Source of the DNA: Bacteroidales bacterium Bact_23
GTDB lineage: Bacteria; Bacteroidota; Bacteroidia; Bacteroidales; Lentimicrobiaceae
DNA: 7,479 nucleotides
Reading direction: 5' to 3'
NCBI GenBank assembly: GCA_001603685.1
Contig: LUZO01000176.1
Location: 1 to 7,479 of the forward strand
Of this stretch, positions 1 to 5,888 are shown piece after piece (positions within the stretch are counted from its first letter, which is position 1; each line of letters begins with the position of its first letter). The notes beneath the pieces were generated by a model that saw nothing but the letters and a program-made list of their open reading frames with translations, made no database searches and had not been told where the DNA came from. The position numbers and the translations under genes were made by a program.

Positions 1-60
1 TCCCGGACCGGATGTTTGTTTTATATTCCAATGCCATCATTTCTAAATATTTATCCTGAT

Positions 61-1773
61 ATGAATGAATCATTACTGAGAAAAATTTCAAGTGTTTACC
101 ATCCGAAAATCATCACTACGATGAGGGATTACGATCTGAAGACCTTTACTTCCGATCTGATTGCCGGCATCATAGTGGGTATTGTGGCGCTTCCGCTTGC
201 CATTGCTTTCGGTATAGCTTCGGGGGTTTCACCCGAAAGGGGGCTGATTACCGCCATTATTGCCGGCTTTCTGATTTCGGCGCTGGGCGGCAGCAGGGTG
301 CAGATAGGCGGCCCAACCGGCGCCTTTATCGTGATTGTTTATGGCATCGTCGAGAAGTTTGGTGTTGAAGGCCTGATCGTGGCAACCCTGATTGCCGGCT
401 TTATGCTGGTGGGAATGGGACTGCTTAAACTCGGCACCATCATCAAATTCATGCCCTATCCCATTGTGGTTGGTTTCACCTCGGGTATTGCCGTTGTAAT
501 CTTTTCATCGCAGATCAAGGACTTTTTCGGTCTTGATGTTGCTCAGGCCGTGCCATCGGAGTTTATCGAAAAGTGGCGGTACTACATTTTACACTTCAAT
601 AAGGTAAACTGGTTTGCTTTGGCAATCGGCGTATTTACCGTAGTGGTTTCGGTGTACTGGCCCAAGGTAAACAAGAAAATCCCGGGCACGCTGATCGCCC
701 TGCTCATCACCACCGCGGCCGTTACCTATTTCAACCTGCCGGTAGAAACCATCGGCAGCCGTTTCGGTGAAATAAAATCATCTTTTCCGCCTCCGTCAAT
801 CCCGGTAATCGGGTGGGAGAAATTCAGACTGTTGCTGGCTCCCGCCTTTACCATCGCCATGCTTGGCGCGATTGAGTCGCTGCTTTCGGCCATGGTTGCC
901 GACGGCGCCATGGGAACAAAACACCGCTCAAATACCGAGCTGATCGGACAGGGAATCGCCAATATCATTACCCCCATTTTTGGCGGAATCCCCGCAACCG
1001 GTGCCATTGCCCGTACCATGACCAACATCAGAAACGGCGGAAAAACTCCGGTTGCCGGAATTATCCACGCATTGGTGCTGCTGCTGATTATGCTTTTTTT
1101 CGGAAAATGGGCAAAGCTTATCCCCATGAGCTGCCTTGCCGGAATACTGGTGGTTGTAGCCTATAATATGAGTGAATGGCGCTCGTTTGCCGGACTGTTC
1201 CGGAATACCAAAAGCGAAATTGCGGTACTGCTCACCACTTTCCTGCTAACGGTCATCATTGATCTTACCGTGGCCATTCAGTTTGGCCTGCTGCTGGCCA
1301 TTCTGCTTTTCCTCAAGCGCGTTATCGATACCACCGATGTGGCTGTGGTAAATATGGCGGTGGATGACGAGCGTGCCGAGGAGCCTGAAACAGCACCGAA
1401 GCTGGTGATTCCGGATAAGGTGGAGGTGTTTGAGGTAAACGGCCCATTCTTCTTCGGGGTGGCAAACAAGTTTGACGAAGCCGAAAAACAGGTGAAGATT
1501 AAGCCGCTTATCCGGATCATCCGCCTGTACAGGGTGCCGTTTATCGATGCTACCGGAGTAAGCAACCTGAAAAGCTTTATAAAGAAAACCCAGGCTAACG
1601 GCATCACGGTGGTAATTTCAGGGCCCGTTAAATCGGTAGCAGAAATGCTTGAGAAAAACGGCATTTACGAGCTGGTAGGCACTGAAAATGTTTGTGCCGA
1701 CATCAACCTGGCGCTTGAAAGGGCCGGACAACTGCTTGAAACCGCAAAGGCTAAGGGGAAACATAGGGCATAA
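61..1773 (+). CDS. SulP-family inorganic anion transporter with C-terminal STAS domain
   Basis: This is an inner-membrane anion transporter of the SulP (SLC26-like) family. Family substrates include sulfate, bicarbonate and C4-dicarboxylates, and the sequence does not say which applies. Numbering from an upstream in-frame TTG at 16, the protein has a first membrane block at about residues 46-110 with the GGPTGAF motif at 98-104, further hydrophobic segments to about 440, the conserved AIESLLSA stretch around E287, and PATGAIART at 326-334. A cytoplasmic STAS domain covers about 465-570 and contains IDATG at 510-514, the position of the anti-sigma-antagonist phosphosite loop. The frame stays open upstream to that TTG. 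I prefer the ATG at 61 (570 aa) because the extra N-terminal residues look unlike the family; the ATG at 121 is also possible. No clear ribosome binding site separates these choices. The gene stands alone on the plus strand, and its promoter lies outside the window. Confidence 0.93.
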   Translation: MNESLLRKISSVYHPKIITTMRDYDLKTFTSDLIAGIIVGIVALPLAIAFGIASGVSPERGLITAIIAGFLISALGGSRVQIGGPTGAFIVIVYGIVEKFGVEGLIVATLIAGFMLVGMGLLKLGTIIKFMPYPIVVGFTSGIAVVIFSSQIKDFFGLDVAQAVPSEFIEKWRYYILHFNKVNWFALAIGVFTVVVSVYWPKVNKKIPGTLIALLITTAAVTYFNLPVETIGSRFGEIKSSFPPPSIPVIGWEKFRLLLAPAFTIAMLGAIESLLSAMVADGAMGTKHRSNTELIGQGIANIITPIFGGIPATGAIARTMTNIRNGGKTPVAGIIHALVLLLIMLFFGKWAKLIPMSCLAGILVVVAYNMSEWRSFAGLFRNTKSEIAVLLTTFLLTVIIDLTVAIQFGLLLAILLFLKRVIDTTDVAVVNMAVDDERAEEPETAPKLVIPDKVEVFEVNGPFFFGVANKFDEAEKQVKIKPLIRIIRLYRVPFIDATGVSNLKSFIKKTQANGITVVISGPVKSVAEMLEKNGIYELVGTENVCADINLALERAGQLLETAKAKGKHRA

Positions 1774-1890
1774 ACGGACAGGAAGCCTCATTTCCGGAAA
1801 TTTTGCCGGATAATTGAGAAACGAATGGCCGCCGGAAAATCCGGGGGCTGGCTTTGCGAGAACGCCCATTTATCTGCGGACGATAATGTC

Positions 1891-1903
1891 GTCCCTACGG
1901 GAC
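1891..1903. repeat. Short perfect hairpin, GTCCC-TAC-GGGAC
   Basis: A 5-bp perfect stem with a 3-base loop, set in the context ATGTCGTCCCTACGGGACTT. From memory, similar text recurs between genes in Bacteroidetes genomes, which would make it a REP-like dispersed palindrome; that part is recollection and cannot be checked from one copy. No T-tract follows, so a terminator role is unlikely. Confidence 0.45.
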
Positions 1904-1937
1904 TTGTGGGGCCTTGTTATTGCCTGGTGCTACTTTT

Positions 1938-1963
1938 ATCTTTTTACTTTAATCTTTTTACTT
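1938..1963. repeat. Tandem duplication of ATCTTTTTACTT
   Basis: The 12-base string ATCTTTTTACTT occurs exactly at 1938-1949 and again at 1952-1963, a 14-base period. It is a T-rich island inside an otherwise GC-rich spacer, next to the hairpin at 1891-1903 and the repeats that start at 1985. On the minus strand it would be A-rich, so it does not supply a U-tract for the gene ending at 2087. Confidence 0.6.
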
Positions 1964-1984
1964 CATTTCTCCTCCGCCTTCGAG

Positions 1985-2030
1985 GGCTTCGACTTGGCTT
2001 CGACTGCGCTCAGCCACCAGCTCAGCCACC
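1985..2030. repeat. Nested direct repeats GGCTTCGACT and CTCAGCCACC
   Basis: GGCTTCGACT is repeated exactly at 1985-1994 and 1996-2005, and CTCAGCCACC at 2009-2018 and 2021-2030. On the minus strand the block reads as a GGTGGCTGAGC...GTCGAAGCC element. I recall that pattern as a frequent intergenic repeat in Bacteroidetes and some other phyla. The internal repetition is seen directly; the family membership is from memory. Confidence 0.6.
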
Positions 2031-2050
2031 GTCAGGCATCGGAGGAATCT

Positions 2051-2078
2051 GACCTCTGACCTCCGACTTCCGACCTCC
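2051..2078. repeat. Four tandem heptamers, consensus GACCTCC
   Basis: Four uninterrupted 7-base units are visible: GACCTCT at 2051-2057, GACCTCC at 2058-2064, GACTTCC at 2065-2071 and GACCTCC at 2072-2078. The array ends 8 bases before the stop codon of the convergent secreted-protein gene. On the minus strand it reads GGAGGTC/GGAAGTC. Heptamer arrays of this type look like slipped-strand microsatellites and would be expected to vary in copy number between strains, which is inference. Confidence 0.7.
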
Positions 2079-2086
2079 TTCCTATC

Positions 2087-3367
2087 CTAAAAAACAGCAA
2101 TCTTCTGAATTCTCTCACCCATTTTCAGGAGATATACTCCTTTGTTGAGGAAAAAAGACTCAAATCCAACAACCTCGCCTGATCTGATAACCCTGCCTGA
2201 GAGATCGTAGATTTTTACTTCTCCGTTTCCAAAAACGGTAACCTGCTGCCCTTGAATCTGGATTTTGGTTGTTTCAACCTCCTCAACTGAGGTGTTGAAG
2301 GTAACGGTAACCAGGCAGGTTGCTGTGTACCCACCATCCTCGGTGGTGGCGGTGATTGTGGCTTCCCCTGCCTCATGGGCGGTAACGAGGCCATTCTGAT
2401 CAACGGAGGCGATCTCAGTATCTGAGCTATGCCAGATAACTTTTTTGTTAGTGGCATTGCTTGGTAGCACAGTGGCTATCAGTTGCTCAGACCGTAGTCT
2501 GACCAGGATCAGCTCAGTTTTGTTGAGCTGGATGCCGGTAACATGGACCGAGCGATGATCTTTGAGGGTAAAGTATTGCATAGAATTGCAATACTGCGGA
2601 CCATTACTGGTCCCATCGTCATAGGCAACTTCCAAGGTGAAACTGTTTCCATATTTAGGTACAGAAAATGCTTCATCAATCAAACTTCCAACAGTCACTT
2701 CTTTTATTTTAGAAAATAAAAAAATATAAGTTCCATTTGGAAGTACATTACACCACCATACATTATTATTCTGCCACTCTTCTACCCCGATAACTTCATT
2801 CTCAGCGAGATAGAGATATCCCTCTGTGCTGAAGGTACCGTTCAGTTCGGAGCCATCCTCCACCACGAGGATCGTCTCAGAAGGCAGATCAGCTCCAGCC
2901 CACTGGGTGACACCGAAGTAGTTTACATGGGAAGAAATATAATACTCACTCCCATTATTCAGTGAATAATAGAAGGCAACAATCCCCGCTCCCCATACCT
3001 CAATCATATTGTTTGGGTGGAGAGTGGCAGGATCAGATCCTCCCAAGCCCCAAATCTCAGTCAATCCTTGGATCGTATTCATATCGATCCAGAAAGTTTG
3101 ACCATTTTTGGCAGTAAAACGGTTTCTCAAAATGTCCCAACCAGGGCTTCTTGGATTAGCATACAAATCAGATCCTTTCACCGGACCGCAATAAATATTT
3201 AAGAGAGTGTCCATACCATCTCCCTTGAATACTTCCACCAGAGAATCCGTCACACGGATGGTCCTCTGATAGTCCCAAGGATTCTGTCCCCATCCCTGGG
3301 TTGGGGTGATGCAACCGATCATCCCGATCATTCCAAGCAACGCAATTAAAGAAGGTATCTTTCTCAT
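2087..3367 (-). CDS. Exported protein with Big2 domain and T9SS type A sorting domain
   Basis: A 426-aa exported protein that I cannot name. Residues 1-25 form a signal peptide with a basic MRK start and a hydrophobic core. Cleavage could follow TQG at 23-25, or MIGC at 16-19 could act as a weak lipobox. Residues about 27-270 are rich in W, Y, N and G, look like a beta-rich extracellular fold, and match no family I recognise. Residues 276-355 form a Big2 immunoglobulin-like domain, shown by VTGIQLNKTEL, VIWHSSD, IASVDQNGLVTA and GEATITATT. Residues about 367-426 form a T9SS type A sorting domain (VKIYDLSGRVI, GVYLLKM, KIAVF at the very end). The expected fate is Sec export, then T9SS delivery to the surface or medium with removal of the C-terminal domain. 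An ATG start follows an AT-rich leader without a Shine-Dalgarno. It is probably monocistronic, since a promoter and an upstream terminator flank its start. The role is unknown; adhesion or surface binding is a guess. Confidence 0.9.
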   Translation of the reverse strand: MRKIPSLIALLGMIGMIGCITPTQGWGQNPWDYQRTIRVTDSLVEVFKGDGMDTLLNIYCGPVKGSDLYANPRSPGWDILRNRFTAKNGQTFWIDMNTIQGLTEIWGLGGSDPATLHPNNMIEVWGAGIVAFYYSLNNGSEYYISSHVNYFGVTQWAGADLPSETILVVEDGSELNGTFSTEGYLYLAENEVIGVEEWQNNNVWWCNVLPNGTYIFLFSKIKEVTVGSLIDEAFSVPKYGNSFTLEVAYDDGTSNGPQYCNSMQYFTLKDHRSVHVTGIQLNKTELILVRLRSEQLIATVLPSNATNKKVIWHSSDTEIASVDQNGLVTAHEAGEATITATTEDGGYTATCLVTVTFNTSVEEVETTKIQIQGQQVTVFGNGEVKIYDLSGRVIRSGEVVGFESFFLNKGVYLLKMGERIQKIAVF

Positions 3368-3456
3368 AATTAATTATTTGCTTCTTTGTTAACGATCTTC
3401 TTTCTGTCTGCTGTTTTGCTCAATACAAATCAAAAAAATGCAATCCGAATAATATG

Positions 3457-3487
3457 CAAATATAATCAGACTTATATGCTTTAAAAA
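3457..3487 (-). promoter_or_regulatory. Bacteroidetes-type promoter for the T9SS cargo gene
   Basis: On the minus strand, TATATTTG at 3464-3457 is a perfect match to the Bacteroidetes -7 consensus TAnnTTTG. After a 19-base spacer the -33 position holds TTTT at 3487-3484, one base from the consensus TTTG. Transcription would start near 3450 and leave a leader of about 80 bases before the ATG at 3367. The site lies downstream of the terminator at 3535-3575, which fits an independent transcription unit. Confidence 0.6.
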
Positions 3488-3534
3488 ACTATTTTAACCA
3501 CACGCATTAACGATTGTAAATCCAATTCGTATAA

Positions 3535-3575
3535 AAAAACAACGGCTATGAGGGGAAACTCAAGCCGTTGTTTTT
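3535..3575 (-). terminator. Strong intrinsic terminator of the M3 peptidase gene, probably bidirectional
   Basis: AAAAACAACGGCT at 3535-3547 is exactly complementary to AGCCGTTGTTTTT at 3563-3575, a 13-bp stem. Past a single unpaired A, TGAG (3549-3552) pairs with CTCA (3559-3562) to close a 6-base loop. The minus-strand transcript from the peptidase gene, whose stop is at 3633, reaches this hairpin within about 60 bases and then runs into a U-rich stretch (plus-strand A run at 3533-3539). The plus strand also ends in a T-run, so the element could work in both directions. Confidence 0.85.
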
Positions 3576-3632
3576 CTGTTTCCGCGATGCTGTGCCGTCA
3601 GGCAGTCACCGCTGTAATTTTGGGTAAAAGGT

Positions 3633-5753
3633 TTACTTCAGCCCGCGTTTCTTCAGCAGCGGATCAATTGAGGGATCCTGTCCCCTGAACTTTCTGTACT
3701 GAACCATACCTTCATCGTTACCGTTTTCGGCAAGGCAATATTTGCGGAATGCAGCGGCCAGGTCCTTGTTGAAGATATCGCCCGACTGTTTGAAATAATC
3801 AAATGCATCTGCATCAAGCACGGCAGCCCACAGGTAAACATAATAGCCGGCAGCGTATCCTCCGTCGAAAATATGTGAGAAATAGGTGGTGCGGTAGCGC
3901 GGCAGAATCTCATGGATCAGGCCGATTTTATCCATATGTTCCTGCTCGAATTTAATGACATCGTCAACCACGGCGGGCGATGACAATTCGTGGTAATCCA
4001 GATCGAGAACGGAGGCGGCGATATATTCCGTAGTCTCAAAACCCTGGTTGAAGTGTCCGGAATTTTGGAGTTTGCTGATCAGTTCATCGGGGATTACTTC
4101 TCCGGTTTCGTAGTGGCGGGCATAGGAGCGGAGCACCTCAGGTTCGCCGGCCCAGTTTTCCATCACCTGCGAAGGAAGTTCCACAAAGTCGGTGGGTACA
4201 TTTCCGGCGGTTCTGGTGTATTTGCCTTCGGTAAACAGTCCGTGCAGGGCATGTCCGAACTCATGGAAAAGCGTGGTGGTTTCATCCCAGCTCAGCAGTG
4301 CGGGAACATTTCCTGAAGGAGGGGTAAAGTTGCAGACGATGGAAACAATCGGATCAACTTTCTGTCCGTTTTCCCAGCCTGCTTCCTGGAATCCGGTACA
4401 CCAGGCGCCTCCGCTCTTCGAATCGCGGGGGTAGTAATCCAGGTAAAGAATTCCAAGGTGTGAGCCGTCGGCTTCCTTAACTTCGAAGGTCTCCACATCC
4501 TTGTGGTAAACCGGCAGGTTGGTAAGCTTTTCGAAGGTGATGCCGTAAAGCTTTCCGGCAACATCGAACATTCCGTCTCTTACATTTTCGAGTTTCAGAT
4601 AGGGTTTCAGCTCGTTTTCGTCAAGGTCGTACTTCTGTTTGCGCAGCTTCTCGGCATAATACCACCAATCCCATGATTCGAGTTTGAAATCAGCGCCTTC
4701 GGCATTGGCAATCTTCTGCATTTCAGCCAGTTCCTGTTTGGCGACCTTCAGTGCAGGTTTCAGAATACCGTCGAGGAAGTTGTCCACATTTCCGGGTGTT
4801 TTTGCCATATTGTCGTCGATAATGTAAGCGGCGTAGTTTTCGAAACCGAGGAGTTTTGCTTTTTCGGCGCGCAATCTAACGATATCCTTAACAATCTGTT
4901 TGTTATCGTTGGCATTGTCGTTGTTTCCGCGCATAAAGTAACCTCTGTAGAGTTTTTCGCGCAGCGCCCTGTTTTCGGCATACTGCAGGAAAGGAATCAG
5001 GCTCGGTTTGGCCAGGGTGAATACCCATTTTCCGTTCTCGCCCATGGCGTTGGCGGTTTCGGCCGCTGCTGCAATCACATTGTCGGAGAGGCCTGCCAGA
5101 TCTTCCCGGTTGTCAATGACCAGTTTGAAGTTTTTATTTATCTCGGCCAGTTGATTTTCACCGAATCTGAGTTCAAGCATGGCCAGTTCTTCGTTTATTT
5201 TCCGGAGCTCGTTCTGCTGCTCTGCCGGAAGGTTGGCCCCGCGGCGCTCAAAATCGCGGTAATACTTCTCAACCACCCTGATCTGCTGGTCGTCGAGGCC
5301 GGCATCGTGGCGCTTTTCATAAACAGCCTTGATGCGGGCAAAAAGTTCGGGATTCATCGAAATATCATCGCGGTGTTTTGACATCAGCGGCGATACCTCT
5401 CTGGCAACCTCCTGCATCTTCTCGTTGGTGTTGGCTTCATTCAGGTTGAAGAAAACATAGCTTACCCTGGTTAGCATCTTCCCCGATTTGTCGTAGGCCA
5501 GGATGGTATTTTCGAAGTCAGGTTCATTCTGATTTGCAGTGATGGCTGCAATTTCTTCGTTGTGCTGTTTCATCGCCTCAATAAATGCGGGCAGATAGTG
5601 CGCATCTTCTATCTTATCGAAAGGCGGCACCTGGAAAGGAGTGGTGTACTCCGAAAAGAATGGATTTTCCATTTCTGTAACGGTTGGAGTGTTCTGGCAG
5701 GCAGTAAATGCCAGCAATGCCGGAACAAGCAGTAAAAACAAAGTTTTTTTCAT
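3633..5753 (-). CDS. dcp: M3-family zinc metallopeptidase, peptidyl-dipeptidase Dcp type, predicted lipoprotein
   Basis: This is a zinc-dependent oligopeptidase (MEROPS M3A) that would remove C-terminal dipeptides from short peptides. The start chosen gives 706 aa, close to the usual Dcp/OpdA length. It begins MKKTLFLLLVP and reaches LAFTACQN, a type II signal peptide with cysteine 19 as the lipidation site, so the mature enzyme is probably a membrane-anchored envelope lipoprotein. The frame stays open 15 codons further upstream, to 5798, but that extension would bury the signal. The active site is HEFGH at 497-501, with the third zinc ligand E525 in DFVELPSQ. H627, Y633 and Y640 in HIFDGGYAAGYYVYLW match the conserved catalytic His/Tyr positions of M3 enzymes. 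The long helical N-terminal half is typical of the fold. FHEFGHALHGLF and a C-terminal RKFRGQDPSIDPLL favour Dcp over PrlC. All key residues are present, and the gene has its own promoter and terminator. Confidence 0.94.
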   Translation of the reverse strand: MKKTLFLLLVPALLAFTACQNTPTVTEMENPFFSEYTTPFQVPPFDKIEDAHYLPAFIEAMKQHNEEIAAITANQNEPDFENTILAYDKSGKMLTRVSYVFFNLNEANTNEKMQEVAREVSPLMSKHRDDISMNPELFARIKAVYEKRHDAGLDDQQIRVVEKYYRDFERRGANLPAEQQNELRKINEELAMLELRFGENQLAEINKNFKLVIDNREDLAGLSDNVIAAAAETANAMGENGKWVFTLAKPSLIPFLQYAENRALREKLYRGYFMRGNNDNANDNKQIVKDIVRLRAEKAKLLGFENYAAYIIDDNMAKTPGNVDNFLDGILKPALKVAKQELAEMQKIANAEGADFKLESWDWWYYAEKLRKQKYDLDENELKPYLKLENVRDGMFDVAGKLYGITFEKLTNLPVYHKDVETFEVKEADGSHLGILYLDYYPRDSKSGGAWCTGFQEAGWENGQKVDPIVSIVCNFTPPSGNVPALLSWDETTTLFHEFGHALHGLFTEGKYTRTAGNVPTDFVELPSQVMENWAGEPEVLRSYARHYETGEVIPDELISKLQNSGHFNQGFETTEYIAASVLDLDYHELSSPAVVDDVIKFEQEHMDKIGLIHEILPRYRTTYFSHIFDGGYAAGYYVYLWAAVLDADAFDYFKQSGDIFNKDLAAAFRKYCLAENGNDEGMVQYRKFRGQDPSIDPLLKKRGLK

Positions 5754-5799
5754 GTATGAATTGATATTGGTTTGTAATAAAGAGTCAGGAAATTCCATG

Positions 5800-5830
5800 C
5801 AAATATATAGATGGATATTGAATAATAATA
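5800..5830 (-). promoter_or_regulatory. Bacteroidetes-type promoter for the dcp-like gene
   Basis: On the minus strand, TATATTTG at 5807-5800 matches the -7 consensus perfectly and sits in the string TATATTTGCAT, which is identical to that at the other promoter in this window. The -33 region about 19 bases upstream is A/T-rich but lacks TTTG (TATT at 5830-5827), so this half is weak. Transcription would start near 5793, about 40 bases before the ATG at 5753. The position of the box also argues against the upstream start of the open frame at 5798. Confidence 0.55.
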
Positions 5831-5888
5831 CCTGTCGGTATTCTTTTAGGGAGAAAATCTTCCCGGAAATCCGGATATTACCGAAACA

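Larger units (their letters stand above)
1774..2086. other. Gene-free spacer between convergent genes, rich in short repeats and hairpins
   Basis: About 310 bases lie between the stop of the SulP gene and the stop of the convergent secreted-protein gene. I see no credible gene. The open frames here translate into low-complexity text such as FDCAQPPAQPP, which is typical of translated intergenic repeats. The left part has two GC-rich inverted repeats: TCCGG/CCGGA at 1793-1797 and 1806-1810, and an imperfect CCGG-centred hairpin around 1828-1851. Neither is followed by a run of T, so I do not call an intrinsic terminator. The right part is a chain of short direct repeats, listed separately. Convergent gene ends are a usual place for neutral repeat accumulation. 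Confidence 0.75.

Noticed and set aside
726..1664. Minus-strand open frames inside the SulP gene
   Set aside because: They are antisense to conserved membrane and STAS coding sequence and reflect its codon bias.
1793..1851. GC-rich hairpins after the SulP stop as an intrinsic terminator
   Set aside because: The stems are short or imperfect and no run of T follows on either strand at the right place.
1814..2059. Overlapping open frames of 75-81 codons on the plus strand in the spacer
   Set aside because: They run through the repeat blocks and translate into low-complexity text such as AQPPAQPPSG, have no recognisable domain, and two frames are open at once over the same DNA.
3990..4434. Plus-strand open frames inside the peptidase gene
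   Set aside because: They lie antisense to a complete M3 peptidase with intact catalytic motifs and have no domain or leader of their own.
5849..5864. GGGAGA...TCTTCCC inverted repeat as a terminator of the MFS gene
   Set aside because: The stem needs a bulge, and the bases after it on the minus strand are TAAAAGAA, not a T-run.
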